From Solirubrobacter sp963848475 (GTDB lineage Bacteria > Actinomycetota > Thermoleophilia > Solirubrobacterales > Solirubrobacteraceae): DNA of 64,000 bases. The notes beneath the pieces are model-generated. The model had not been told where the DNA came from. It did not search any database and saw only the letters and a program-made list of their open reading frames with translations. Positions 45,863 to 56,802 of the stretch are shown here, one piece after another. Within the stretch, counting starts at the first letter, position 1; the number at the start of each line of letters is the position of its first letter. The stretch is taken from contig CAWKDW010000003.1 in NCBI GenBank assembly GCA_963848475.1, forward strand, positions 434,001-498,000, read 5' to 3'. The translations under genes were made by a program, and so were the position numbers.

Positions 45863-46780
45863 ATGGGCGGCTTGCAGACCCTCGTCACCGGCGTCTCCGG
45901 CTTTGTCGGCTCCGCGCTCGTCCCGCGCCTGGTGCGCGACGGCCACGCGGTGCGCGGCTTCGCCCGTTCCCGGACCCGGACCGAGGCCGCCTGCGGCCCG
46001 TTGACCGACCTCGTGATCGGTGACGCCACGACCGGCGCGGGGCTGGAGGCGGCGCTGGACGGGATCGACGTCGCGTACTACCTGATCCACTCGATGGAGG
46101 GCCCGGCGGGCGTCTTCGCCGACCTCGAGCGCCGGCAGGCCGAGCACTTCGCCGAGGCCGCGAGCGCCGCGGGCGTGCAGCGGATCGTCTACCTCGGCGG
46201 CCTGCTGCCGTCCGACGGGGAGCTCTCGCGCCATCTCGCCTCGCGGCTGGCGGTCGAGCAGACGCTGCTGGCCGCGGCGCCGGAGTCGGTCGCGCTGCGC
46301 GCCTCGATCGTGGTCGCAGCCCGCTCGCGCTCCTTCCGCTTCCTGGTGCGGCTGATCGAGCGCCTGCCGGTGCTCGCGTTGCCGGCCTGGCGCGTGAACC
46401 GGACCAAGCCGGTCGACGGGCGTGACGTGCTCGAGTTCCTGGCCTCCGCGGCGACGCTGCCCCCGGCCCACACCGGCCGCGCCTGGGATCTCGGCGGCCC
46501 GGACACGATGAGCTACCAGGAGCTGATCGAGCGGATCGCCGCGGTCATGCTGATCGACCGGCCCGCGCTGTCGCTGCCGTTCAACCTGACCCCGGTGGCC
46601 GCGGTCGTCGCCGCGGCCGTCGCCAGCGAGGACCCAGGGCTGATCGAGCCGCTGATGGAGTCGCTCGAGCATGACCTGCTGCCGCGCGACGACGATGCGG
46701 CGGAGGTCTTCGGCGTCCGCCTGCACCGCTTCGAAGCCTCGGTCGAGCGCGCGCTGCGTGATATGGAACAGCCCACATGA
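45863..46780 (+). CDS. NAD(P)H-binding (atypical SDR/YbjT-like) protein
   Basis: 305 residues; start taken at ATG 45863 with GGGGAGC upstream, since the longer frame from 45686 runs through the repeat cluster. Rossmann loop TLVTGVSGFVGSALVPRLV, DVAYYLIHSMEG and RIVYLGGLLP are typical of the YbjT/SDR-a5 group. Function unknown. Its stop overlaps the SRPBCC gene start (ATGA), suggesting they work together. Confidence 0.85.
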   Translation: MGGLQTLVTGVSGFVGSALVPRLVRDGHAVRGFARSRTRTEAACGPLTDLVIGDATTGAGLEAALDGIDVAYYLIHSMEGPAGVFADLERRQAEHFAEAASAAGVQRIVYLGGLLPSDGELSRHLASRLAVEQTLLAAAPESVALRASIVVAARSRSFRFLVRLIERLPVLALPAWRVNRTKPVDGRDVLEFLASAATLPPAHTGRAWDLGGPDTMSYQELIERIAAVMLIDRPALSLPFNLTPVAAVVAAAVASEDPGLIEPLMESLEHDLLPRDDDAAEVFGVRLHRFEASVERALRDMEQPT

Positions 46781-47220
46781 GTGAAGTTCGCGCGCAGATC
46801 GACATCGCGGCAGCTCCCGAGACCGTCTATGACCTGATGCTCGACCCCGAGCGACTGCACGAATGGGTCACGATCCACCGCAAAATCAATCACGCGGATT
46901 CCGGTGAGCCGCGCGAGGGTTTCAGGATGGATCAGACGCTGTGTCTGCGCCACGCGAACTTCAAGGTGCACTGGACACTCACCGAGGCGCACCGCCCACA
47001 CCATGCGACCTGGGAGGGCAGAGGCCCCGCCGGCTCTTACGCCCGTACGAGTTACCGTCTGAAACCTGACGGAGACGGGACCCACTTCGAGTACGAGAAC
47101 GAGTTCAAGGCCCCGGGCGGCCTGCTGGGCAAGGCGGCGAGCCGGGTCGTCGTCGGTGGCGTCCCCGAACGCGAGGCCAAGCGTTCACTTCAACAACTCA
47201 AAGCACTGCTTGAACGCTGA
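46777..47220 (+). CDS. SRPBCC (START-like) family protein
   Basis: 147 residues. Polyketide-cyclase/SRPBCC pattern: IDIAAAPETVYDLMLDPERLHEWVTI at the N-terminus and a central beta sheet with the WTLTEAHRPHHATWEG strand, then a C-terminal helix. Binds hydrophobic ligands; specific ligand unknown. In operon with the YbjT-like gene. Confidence 0.85.
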   Translation: MSEVRAQIDIAAAPETVYDLMLDPERLHEWVTIHRKINHADSGEPREGFRMDQTLCLRHANFKVHWTLTEAHRPHHATWEGRGPAGSYARTSYRLKPDGDGTHFEYENEFKAPGGLLGKAASRVVVGGVPEREAKRSLQQLKALLER

Positions 47221-47306
47221 CCGGCAACGCGCCGTGCGCCTGTTTGAGTGTGTAGGAGTACCTTGTGTGACGCCTGTAACACTCTCTCCCCCGGAGTCAC
47301 ACTCAG

Positions 47307-47708
47307 ATGGCCGACTTTCTCGACGAGAAGCGCAAAGAGATCCAGACCCGCCTGAGCGAACTCAAGCCGGCCGTGGACGAGTACCAGCTGCTGCTCGCCG
47401 CCGACCAGGCCCTCGGTGGACTCAGCAACGGGGCGACCAAGCCCGCCACGAAGGCCGGCGGCGCACCCGCCGCCCGGCGTAAGAGCAGCGCCCCCGGCGG
47501 CGCCAAGCGCGGACGACCCAAGGGCGGGGGCACGCGCGCCGCGCAGGCACTGCAGCTGGTGAAGGATCGCCCCGGCATCACCATCCCGGAGCTCGCCGAG
47601 GCGATGGAGATCCAGCAGAATTACCTGTACCGGGTGATGCCCGGACTCGCCGAAGAGGGGAAAGTGACGAAGTCCGGGCGCGGTTGGCACCTGCGCGAAG
47701 CCGTGTGA
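47307..47708 (+). CDS. Protein with AT-hook-like motif and C-terminal winged helix
   Basis: 133 residues from ATG 47307, preceded by GGAG. N-terminal helical region (about 1-45, RLSELKPAVDEYQLLLAADQ), a basic hook KRGRPKGGG (about 71), and a C-terminal winged helix-turn-helix (ITIPELAEAMEIQQNYLYRVMPGL). Together this suggests an architectural or regulatory DNA-binding protein. A GAGTGTG / CACACTC inverted pair (47246 and 47298) flanks the upstream region. No known family symbol can be given. Confidence 0.72.
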   Translation: MADFLDEKRKEIQTRLSELKPAVDEYQLLLAADQALGGLSNGATKPATKAGGAPAARRKSSAPGGAKRGRPKGGGTRAAQALQLVKDRPGITIPELAEAMEIQQNYLYRVMPGLAEEGKVTKSGRGWHLREAV

Positions 47709-47709
47709 G

Positions 47710-48693
<984 letters not shown>

Positions 48694-48726
48694 ACGTCAA
48701 GGCTATGTCAACCTTCATCCCACACG

Positions 48727-49884
48727 ATGTTCGGCGGCGGATCCTCACTCCAGCTCTTCAAGCATCAGCGGCATCCGCGTGGGTGTTCATCCGTCGTGGT
48801 TCTTCATCCTGTTCCTGTCGATCTGGTGGCTGCAGGACTCGTTCGAGTCGGCGATCATCCAATCCGGTCAGGGCTTCGTCGCCGCCGTCATCGCGGCGTT
48901 CCTGTTCTTCGGCTCGATCGTGCTGCACGAACTCGGGCACGCCTTCGCCGCGCGCCGCGAGGGGATCGGCGTCGGCGGGATCGACCTCTTCTTCTTCGGC
49001 GGCTTCATGCGCGCCATGCGCGACTCCGAGACGCCGGGCGAGGAGTTCCGCGTCGCCGCGGCCGGCCCGGCGGTGACGCTGGCGCTGGCCGTGATCTTCG
49101 GGGCGATCGCCTTCGCGCTGCTCGGCGACGCGTTCGGGGACGCCGCGACGTTCCAGATCGCGTCGGGGTCGATGCTGGAGGTGATCGTCGCCTTCACGGC
49201 GCTGGCCAACGCCGCGCTGTTCATCCTCAACATGCTCCCGGCGTTCCCGCTCGACGGCGGCCGGATCGCGCGCTCGCTGGCCTGGCGGATCAGCGGCGAC
49301 CGCAACAAGGCGACCAAGCTCGCCGCCTACATGGGCCAGGGCTTCGCCGGGCTGATGATCGGCTGGGGCATCTACCGCCTGCTCGGCGCCAACGACACCG
49401 CCGACGGGCTGTGGTGGGTCGTGCTGGGCTGGATGCTCGGCGGTGCCGCGCGCGCAGCGGTCCTGCAGAGCAACTTCGCGACCCGGATCGAGGGCATCAC
49501 CGCCGGCGACATCATGGATTCCGAGCCCGTCGTGATCCCGGCGGGGCTCGCCGTCGAGCGCGCCTACGACGAGTTCTTCCTGCGCTACCAGGGCTGGCCC
49601 TGGTTCGCGGTCGTCGAGGAGGACGGCCGCTTCGCCGGCCTCGCCCACCGCGCGGCGGTCGAGCACGCGGCGCTCAAGGAGGACCCGACGCTCCCCGTCA
49701 GAGACGTCGTCGCCGACTCCGCGCCGGTCCGAATCGACACCCCGCTGGAGTCGCTGATCGGCAACGAACCGCTGCGCTCGCTCGGCGCGCTGATGGCGGT
49801 CGACGCCGAGGGACGCCTGCGCGGCGTGGTCACGCTCGAGCAGGTCACGCGCGCGCACTGCAGGCGCACAGCCTCGGCAGCTAG
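48727..49884 (+). CDS. Site-2 protease (M50) family membrane protein with CBS region, frame breaks at both ends
   Basis: About 385 residues. The start is ATG 48727 (MFGGGSSLQLF), put out of frame by one extra A at 48760-48761; after correction SISGIRVGVHPSWFFILFL follows, as in family members. Active site HELGH and a C-terminal LDGGRI ligand, six hydrophobic segments, then a C-terminal CBS-type region (about 270-380). The natural end is probably TRALQAHSLGS with TAG 49884, reached by a two-base excess near 49849-49858; the uncorrected frame runs on to 49921. Intramembrane cleavage of unknown substrates. Confidence 0.83.
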   Translation: MFGGGSSLQLFKHQRHPRGCSSVVVLHPVPVDLVAAGLVRVGDHPIRSGLRRRRHRGVPVLRLDRAARTRARLRRAPRGDRRRRDRPLLLRRLHARHARLRDAGRGVPRRRGRPGGDAGAGRDLRGDRLRAARRRVRGRRDVPDRVGVDAGGDRRLHGAGQRRAVHPQHAPGVPARRRPDRALAGLADQRRPQQGDQARRLHGPGLRRADDRLGHLPPARRQRHRRRAVVGRAGLDARRCRARSGPAEQLRDPDRGHHRRRHHGFRARRDPGGARRRARLRRVLPALPGLALVRGRRGGRPLRRPRPPRGGRARGAQGGPDAPRQRRRRRLRAGPNRHPAGVADRQRTAALARRADGGRRRGTPARRGHARAGHARALQAHSLGS

Positions 49885-49936
49885 CCCGCGATGTCCGCGG
49901 GTGCGACTTCAACGGGCCTAAAGCTATTGTGCGGGC

Positions 49937-51623
49937 ATGCCCGCACACGACGTGTTGATCATCGGCGCCGGTCTCGCCGGTCAGCGGGCCGCCCTGGCGG
50001 CGGCGCGCGCTGGGGCGACGGTGGCGATCATGAGCAAGGTCCATCCCGTACGGTCGCATTCCAACGCGGCCGCCGGTGGGATCAACGCCGCACTGAACCC
50101 CGACGACTCCTGGGAATCGCACGCCTACGACACCGTCAAAGGCTCCGACTACCTCGGCGACCAGGACGCGATCGAGATCATGTGCCGTGAGGCCCCGAAT
50201 GAGGTGCTCTGGCTCGAGCACGCGGGCGTCACGTTCCATCGCAATGCCGAGGGCAAGCTCGGCACCCGCGCCTTCGGCGGCGCCTCCGCCGCCCGCACCT
50301 ACTACATCGCCGACATCACCGGTCAGGCGCTGCTGCACGTGCTCTACGAGCAGCTGATGAAGCACCACGAGCAGATCGACCGCTACGAGGAATGGTTCAT
50401 CACCGGCCTGATCCAGGACGACGCGGGCAACTGCACCGGTGCCGTGGCCCGCAACATCCGCGACGGCGCGATGGAGGTCTTCGCCGCCAAGTCGACGATC
50501 CTCGCCTCCGGCGGCGCCGGCCAGTGCTTCAAGCCGACGACCAACGCGCTCATCTGCACGGGCGACGGGATCGCCCAGGCGTTCCGGATCGGCGCGCCGC
50601 TGATGGACATGGAGATGATCCAGTACCACCCGACCACGCTGGCGGGCAACGGGATCCTGATCACCGAGGGCGCCCGCGGCGAGGGCGCGCACCTCTACAA
50701 CGCGCAGGGCGAGCGCTTCATGGAGAAGTACGCGCCCAACAAGATGGAGCTCGCCTCGCGCGACGTCGTCAGCCGCGCGGAGCAGACCGAGATCAACGAG
50801 GGCCGCGGCTTCCCGGACGGCACGGTGGCGCTGGACATCACCAAGGTGCCGCGCAAGCGCACGCTCGAGGCGCTGCGCGAGATCGTCAACATCGGCCGTG
50901 ACTTCGCGGGCGTGGACATCACCCGCGAGCCGATCCACATCAAGCCGGGCTGCCACTACATCATGGGCGGCGTCAAGTCCGACATCAACGGCGCGACGTC
51001 GATCCCGGGCCTCTACGCCGCCGGCGAGGTCGCCTGCGTCTCGGTCCACGGCGGCAACCGCCTTGGCGCCAACTCGCTGCTGGACACGCTGATCTTCGGC
51101 CGCCGCGCCGGCGAGCACGCCGCCGCGCGCGGCGCGCACATGTCGATGCCCGCGCCCTCGCGCGCCGCGGTGCGCGATCAGGCGCAGGAGATCGACGACG
51201 ATCATGAAGCGCACGGGCGGGCGCCGGGTCTCCGAGATCCGCGACGAGCTCGGCGAGATGATGAACGAGAAGGTCGCCGTCTTCCGCGACGAGAAGGGCC
51301 TGCTCGAGGCGCACGAGGTCGTGCGCCGGCTCAAGGAGGAGGCCAAGAACGCGACGATCGACGATCGCGGCACGGTCTTCAACCAGGACGTCCTGGGCGC
51401 GATCGAGCTCTCCTACATGCTCGACGTGGCCGAGACGATCGTCGTCGCCGCGCTCGAGCGCAAGGAGTCGCGCGGCGCCCAGTTCCGCACCGATTTCCCG
51501 GCGCGCAACGACGAAGAGTGGCTCAAGCACATCGACATCTCGCTCAACGGCTCCGACGTTCCCAAGGTCTCCTACTCACCGGTGACGATCACCAAGTGGG
51601 AGCCCCAGGAGCGGACCTACTAG
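49937..51623 (+). CDS. sdhA: Succinate dehydrogenase flavoprotein subunit, one frame break
   Basis: About 561 residues from ATG 49937. FAD dinucleotide loop VLIIGAGLAGQRAALAA, the flavin-attachment histidine region RSHSNAAAGGINAAL, ASGGAGQC, HPTTLAGNGILITEGARGEG and GGNRLGANSLLDTLIFGRRAG. The C-terminal domain is in another frame because of one extra G at 51200 (EIDD then IMKRTGGRRV). Oxidises succinate to fumarate. First gene of sdhABE. Confidence 0.95.
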
Positions 51624-51642
51624 GGTTCTGGCAAGGTCGCCT

Positions 51643-52683
51643 ATGCCCGAGTACACGCTTCGCATCCGCCGCTACTCGCCCGAGTCGGGCGAGGCCGCCC
51701 ATTGGCAGGACTACGACATCGATCTCGACGGTCACCGCTCGGTGCTCGACGGGATCCTGCAGGCCAAGGACCGCGAGGACGGCTCGATCGGCATCCGCTG
51801 CTCGTGCCGCGCCGCGATCTGCGGGTCCTGCGGGGTGCGCATCAACGGCAAGCCGAACCTGGCCTGCCACACGCACCTCGACAAGGCCTTCGAGACCGCC
51901 AAGGACGGCGTCATCGTCGTCGAGCCGATGGGCAACATGCCGGTGATCAAGGACCTGATCGTCGACATGGACGCGGTCCACTGGAAGAAGATGCGCCGCG
52001 TCACCCCGTGGCTGATCCCCGAGGGCGACCCGCCGGAGCGCGAGTACGTCGTGCCGCCGGAGTCGATGATCGACATCACCCAGACGATGGCCTGCATCCA
52101 GTGCGGCGCCTGCGTCTCGGACTGCCTGTCGATGGAGGTCGACCCGCTCTTCATCGGCCCGGCCGCGCTGGCCAAGGCCTACCGCTTCGTCGGCGACCCG
52201 CGCGACGGCCGCCACGAGGAGCGCCTGACCGACCTCGCCGAGGACGAGCACGGCATCTACGACTGCACGCACTGCTTCAACTGCATCGAGGCGTGCCCGA
52301 AGGGCGTCGCGCCGATGAGCCAGATCATGCGGCTGCGGCGGATCGCCGGCTCCGACTGGGGCATCAACGACCGCAACAACGGCCGCCGGCACGAGAAGGC
52401 CTTCGTGCACAACATCGAGCGCAACGGCCTGCTGCACGAGGCCGACCTGCTGCCCGACTCCTACGGCGGCAAGTTCCACCCGCGCGCGGTGCCCGAGCTG
52501 CTCAGTTCGCTGCCGATCGTGCTGACGGCGCTGCGGCGGCGCAAGATGACGCCCAAGGCCGCGCTGACGCACCCGCACAAGGCCTCCCCGGAGGTCAAGC
52601 GGATCTTCCGCGACATCGAGGACCGCGAAGAGCGCTACGAACTGAATCTGTACGTCGTAGGCGAAGAGGAGGACTCCGAATGA
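51643..52683 (+). CDS. sdhB: Succinate dehydrogenase iron-sulfur subunit
   Basis: 346 residues, intact. An N-terminal 2Fe-2S ferredoxin domain (CSCRAAICGSCGVRINGKPNLAC) and a C-terminal domain with CIQCGACVSDC and CTHCFNCIEACPKG for the 4Fe-4S and 3Fe-4S clusters. The C-terminal tail is longer than in standard SdhB (usually about 240-260). It carries electrons from SdhA to the CCG subunit SdhE. Overlaps it by four bases. Confidence 0.96.
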   Translation: MPEYTLRIRRYSPESGEAAHWQDYDIDLDGHRSVLDGILQAKDREDGSIGIRCSCRAAICGSCGVRINGKPNLACHTHLDKAFETAKDGVIVVEPMGNMPVIKDLIVDMDAVHWKKMRRVTPWLIPEGDPPEREYVVPPESMIDITQTMACIQCGACVSDCLSMEVDPLFIGPAALAKAYRFVGDPRDGRHEERLTDLAEDEHGIYDCTHCFNCIEACPKGVAPMSQIMRLRRIAGSDWGINDRNNGRRHEKAFVHNIERNGLLHEADLLPDSYGGKFHPRAVPELLSSLPIVLTALRRRKMTPKAALTHPHKASPEVKRIFRDIEDREERYELNLYVVGEEEDSE

Positions 52684-53589
52684 AAGTCGCCTACTGGCCC
52701 GGCTGCGTGAGCCGCGGCTTCACGCCCGAGCTGCACGGCTCGATGGCGCAGGTCGCACCGCTGCTGGACATCGACCTGGTCGAGCTCGACCGCGCGTCCT
52801 GCTGCGGCGCCGGCGTGATCGCCGAGCACAACCAGGAGCTCGCCGACACGCTCAACGCGCGCACGTTCGCGCTCGCCCAGGAGGAGATCTCCAAGGGCGC
52901 GTCGCTGATGATGAACATCTGCTCGACCTGCCAGGGCGCGCAGAGCGAGTGCCAGGAGCGCCTGGACGCGAACACCCCGTACCGCGACCACGTCAACGAG
53001 ACGCTGTCGGCCGAGGGGCTCACGTACGAGAAGGGCATCACCAACAAGCACTTCCTCTGGCTGCTGGTCGAGGAGATCGGCCTCGACGCGATCAAGGCGA
53101 AGGTCAAGCGGCCCTTGACCGACCTGCGCGTCGGGCCCGTTCTACGGCTGCTACATCGTGCGCCCGACCGACCGCCTGGGCATCGACGACGAGCACCCGC
53201 GCGACACGTACCTGCAGCTGCTGATCGAGGCGCTCGGCGGCACCGTCGTCGAGTACGCCGGCCAGAACAAGTGCTGCGGGTTCCCGATCATCACGATGAA
53301 CAAGCAGAACTCGCTCAAGCAGGCCGGGCGTCACCTCGGTGACGCGATGGATGCCGAGGCCGACTGCCTGGTCACCCCGTGCCCGCTGTGCCATCTGAAC
53401 CTGGACCTGCAGCAGCCGATGGCCGCCGGTGTCGTCGGCCGCCCGCTGAACATGCCGGTCCTGCACCTCCCCCAGCTGCTCGGCCTCGCTCTCGGGCTGG
53501 ACCCGAAGCAGCTCGGCATGAACAAGCACGTCGTGAAGCCGACCTCGGTGATCGACTGGTCGACGTCCGTCGTGGCGTCCGCCGCCTAG
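52680..53589 (+). CDS. sdhE: Succinate dehydrogenase CCG-domain subunit (SdhE type), one frame break
   Basis: About 302 residues from ATG 52680. Two cysteine-rich CCG domains: GCVSRGF with SCCGAG and ICSTCQG, then FYGCYIVRP with CCGFP and CPLCHLNLDL. Heterodisulfide-reductase-B/SdhE-like proteins replace the cytochrome b membrane subunits in class E succinate:quinone oxidoreductases. One extra base at 53139 splits it (VGP then FYGC). No transmembrane anchor gene follows, so membrane contact probably comes through amphipathic parts. The symbol follows class E usage, not the E. coli assembly factor SdhE. Confidence 0.88.
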
Positions 53590-53596
53590 GAGGCTC

Positions 53597-54253
53597 CTAG
53601 AGCTCCACCCCCGCGTCGTCGACCAGCGCCGCCACCAGGGCGGCGTGTCGGCCCGCGGCGAGGTCCCCGAAGGGATCGGCCGTGTGACGGCTGAGAACGC
53701 CGTACGGGAGGCTGTAGGCCGCCCGTGCGGCCAGGATGTGGATCGGCGCGCCGGGCAGCGCGCGCTGCGCGGCGGCCATCCTTCGTACCAGCCGGACGCG
53801 ACGCGGGATCGTGAGTACCAGCAGGACCAGCGCCGGGACCGCGAAGATCAGCCAGCCGACGAGGGTGGCCAGCTGGTAGGTCCGGCGTTCCTGTTCGCGG
53901 CCGGCGACGACGAGCCGGCTCCCCTGCTCCTGGGCGGTCTCGCGCAGCGGCACGGTCGCGCCGAGCGGCGCCTCTCGAAGCGCGCGAGCAAGATCGCCGC
54001 CGACGAAGGGCACGCTCTGGATCTGCGCGGCGATGTCCTCGAAGGCACGCTCGACGGCGAGGGTCCGCTCGCGCGCCGACGACGAGATCGCCCGCCCCGA
54101 GTCCTGGAGCCCGCGGCCGATGCCGGCCAGCTGGGAGATCCCATCGTGGACCTTGAGGCCCATCCAGGCGAACAGACAGAGACAGAGGATCACGGCGAGG
54201 TCGCCGGCGATCGTCCTCCGTCGACGGGCCGGCGACGCGGGGTAGAGGCGCAT
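53597..54253 (-). CDS. Two-helix membrane protein of unknown function
   Basis: 218 residues from ATG 54253. Basic N-terminus, one transmembrane helix (about 17-37), an extracytoplasmic segment of about 95 residues with coiled-coil character (SGRAISSSARERTLAVERAF), a second helix (about 135-155), and a C-terminal cytosolic part. Beyond that no family is recognised. Downstream of, but separated by a terminator from, the asd gene. Confidence 0.65.
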   Translation of the reverse strand: MRLYPASPARRRRTIAGDLAVILCLCLFAWMGLKVHDGISQLAGIGRGLQDSGRAISSSARERTLAVERAFEDIAAQIQSVPFVGGDLARALREAPLGATVPLRETAQEQGSRLVVAGREQERRTYQLATLVGWLIFAVPALVLLVLTIPRRVRLVRRMAAAQRALPGAPIHILAARAAYSLPYGVLSRHTADPFGDLAAGRHAALVAALVDDAGVEL

Positions 54254-54280
54254 AGGCCGAGTCTCTACCCGAAAAAGGAA

Positions 54281-54304
54281 AGGGAGGGCCTCGCGGCCCT
54301 CCCT
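54281..54304 (-). terminator. Rho-independent terminator of lysC-asd
   Basis: Perfect ten-base stem AGGGAGGGCC / GGCCCTCCCT with loop TCGC (plus-strand reading). On the minus strand it is followed by TTTCCTTTTT, giving the T-run of an intrinsic terminator. It lies 57 bases past the asd stop. Confidence 0.8.
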
Positions 54305-54360
54305 GTCAGTCGTACCCCGACCGTCCTGTGGTGAAGTCTGTCCTGTCGGTTGGTGCCCGT

Positions 54361-55384
54361 TCAGGCCGTCGCCGGAACCTGAATCAGTCCTCGGTCGTGC
54401 AGGACCTCGGCGATCTGGACCGCGTTCGTGGCCGCGCCCTTGAGCAGGTTGTCGCTGACGACCCACATCTGCAGGCCGCGCGGATGCGTGGGATCGCGCC
54501 GCAGGCGGCCGACGAAGACCTCGTCGCGGCCGGCGGCCGAGAGCGCCGTCGGGTAGCCGTGCGCTGGCCGGATCGTCGACGAGCACGAGCCCGGGCATGT
54601 CCGCGAGCAGCTCGCGCGCGGCCTCGACCGAGAGATCGTCGCGGGTCTCGAGGCTGACCGACTCCGAATGCGAGGCGCGCACCGGCACGCGCGCGCACGT
54701 CACGGCGATCTTGATCTCCTGGTCGCCGAGGATCTTGCGCGTCTCGTGCATCATCTTGCGCTCTTCGTCGGTGTGGTCGTCGCCGTCGACGAAGTTGCCG
54801 GCGCCGCCCAGGACGTTGAACGCGATGTGGTGCGGGTAGATCGCGGCGTCCGGCAGCGGCTCGCCGGCCAGCGCGGCACGCGTCTGGTCCTCGAGCTCCT
54901 GCACGGCCTTCACGCCGGTCCCCGACACGGACTGGTAGGTCGAGACGACGAGGCGGTCGATCCCGGCCGCGTCGTAGATCGGCTTCAGCGCGACCATCAG
55001 CTGCATCGTCGAGCAGTTCGGGTTCGCGATCAGCCCCTTGTGACCCTCCAGCGCGTCCGGGTTGACCTCGCTCACGACGAGCGGGATCTCCGGGTCCTTG
55101 CGGAAGGCGGAGGAGTTGTCGACGACGACAGCGCCGGCCTCGACGAACTTCGGCGCCCACTCGCGCGACGTGGTCGCGCCCGCGCTGAACAGCGCGAGGT
55201 CGAAGCCTCCGATGGTCTCGTCGGAGAGCACGCGGCAGGGCACGCCGTCGAGCTCACGGCCCTCCGAGCGCTCGGAGGCGAACGGGACGACGATCTCGGC
55301 CGGGAAGCCGCGCTCGCGCAGCTTCGCGCGCATCACGGTCCCCACGGCGCCGGTGGCGCCGACGACGGCGACTCGGTAACTCAT
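54361..55384 (-). CDS. asd: Aspartate-semialdehyde dehydrogenase, one frame break
   Basis: About 340 residues from ATG 55384, overlapping the lysC stop (ATGA). VVGATGAVGTVMR NADP loop, SAGATTSREWAP, the catalytic cysteine in ANPNCSTMQLM, and CARVPVRASHSES. One extra base around 54559-54564 splits off the C-terminus, which then ends HDRGLIQVPATA at TGA 54361. Reduces aspartyl phosphate to semialdehyde in the lysine, methionine and threonine pathway. Confidence 0.96.
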
Positions 55385-56640
55385 GCTGGGGCTCCAAAGG
55401 GGTGCTCGGCCTCGACCTCGTCGGCGCCGAGCTCGAACGCCTCGTGCAGCGCGCGCACGGCCCGGTCGACCGAGTCGGCGGTGACGACGCACGAGATCTT
55501 GATCGGGGACGTCGAGATCATCTCGATGTTGATGCCCTGCTCGCCGAGCGTGGCGAAGACCTTCGCCGCGACGCCGGGGTGGGACTTCATGCCGGCGCCG
55601 ACGACCGAGACCTTGCCCATCTCCGGGTCGTCGTGGACGTCGGAGATGCCGACCTCGCTCGCGACCGGATCGATCGCGGCGCGCGCGGCGCGCAGGTCCG
55701 AGCGCGGGACGGTGAAGGACATGTGCGCCTCGGCGCCCTCACGCGGCTCGTCCTGGATGATCATGTCGACGTTGACGTTGGCCTCGGCCAGCGCCGTGAA
55801 GATGCGGCCCGCCACGCCCGGGTGGTCGGGCACGCCGAGCAGCGTGATTCGCGCCTCGTCGCGCGAATGCGTGACGGCGGTGATCAGGGGGGCTTCCATC
55901 GTCTCCTCTTCTCCGACCACGAACGTACCGGGCGCCTCGGTGAACGAGGACCGGCAATGAATCCGCACGCCGTGGTTGCGTGCGTACTCGACCGAGCGCA
56001 ACTGCAGCACGCCGGCGCCGGACGCCGACATCTCGAGCATCTCCTCGAAGGAGACGACCGGCAGCTTGCGGGCGTCCGGGACGATCCGCGGGTCGGCGGT
56101 GAAGACGCCCGCCACGTCGGTGTAGATCTCGCAGACCTCGGCATCGATCGCGGCCGCGAGCGCGACCGCCGTCGTGTCCGAGCCGCCGCGACCGAGCGTC
56201 GTCACGTCACGCGCGGTAGAGACGCCCTGGAATCCGGCGACGAGCACGATCAGGTCCTGGTCGAGCGCTTCGCGGATCCGATCCGCGCGCACGTCGAGGA
56301 TCCGCGCCTTCGTATGCGAGGTGTCGGTCACGATCCCGGCCTGCGAGCCGGTGAGGCTGATCGCACGCTGACCGAGGTCATTGATCGCCATCGCGCACAG
56401 GGCGCACGAGATGCGCTCGCCGGTCGAGAGCAGCATGTCCATCTCCCGCGCATCTGGAGAGGTGGACACCTCCTCGGCCATCGAGATCAGCTCGTCGGTG
56501 GTCTTGCCGCGCGCCGAGAGCACCGCGACCACGCGGTGTCCCTGCTCGCGCGCGGACACGATCCGCCGCGCTGCGCGCTTGATGCGCTCAGCGTCGGCCA
56601 CGGATGTGCCTCCGAACTTCATCACGACGGTGCCGGACAC
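55381..56640 (-). CDS. lysC: Aspartate kinase
   Basis: 419 residues from GTG 56640 (VSGTVVMKFGGTSVADAERIK). KFGGTSV active-site loop, TLGRGGSDTTAVALAAA, and two C-terminal ACT domains (about 265-410) for lysine/threonine feedback inhibition. Forms the classical lysC-asd operon. An alternative start at 56676 would add 12 residues. Confidence 0.96.
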   Translation of the reverse strand: MSGTVVMKFGGTSVADAERIKRAARRIVSAREQGHRVVAVLSARGKTTDELISMAEEVSTSPDAREMDMLLSTGERISCALCAMAINDLGQRAISLTGSQAGIVTDTSHTKARILDVRADRIREALDQDLIVLVAGFQGVSTARDVTTLGRGGSDTTAVALAAAIDAEVCEIYTDVAGVFTADPRIVPDARKLPVVSFEEMLEMSASGAGVLQLRSVEYARNHGVRIHCRSSFTEAPGTFVVGEEETMEAPLITAVTHSRDEARITLLGVPDHPGVAGRIFTALAEANVNVDMIIQDEPREGAEAHMSFTVPRSDLRAARAAIDPVASEVGISDVHDDPEMGKVSVVGAGMKSHPGVAAKVFATLGEQGINIEMISTSPIKISCVVTADSVDRAVRALHEAFELGADEVEAEHPFGAPA

Positions 56641-56802
56641 CCCGGGCAGTCTAGGAGTTGTGAGATACGCTGCCATTGCGATCGCGCAACTTCCATCCGA
56701 GCACAGGGTTAAGCGTGTGTCTGGACGAGTGGACGACTTGTTGCCCGACGCACCGGAAGCACCATGTGTGGAGCATGGGAATGAGGGGCCGCAGGAGGCG
56801 GG

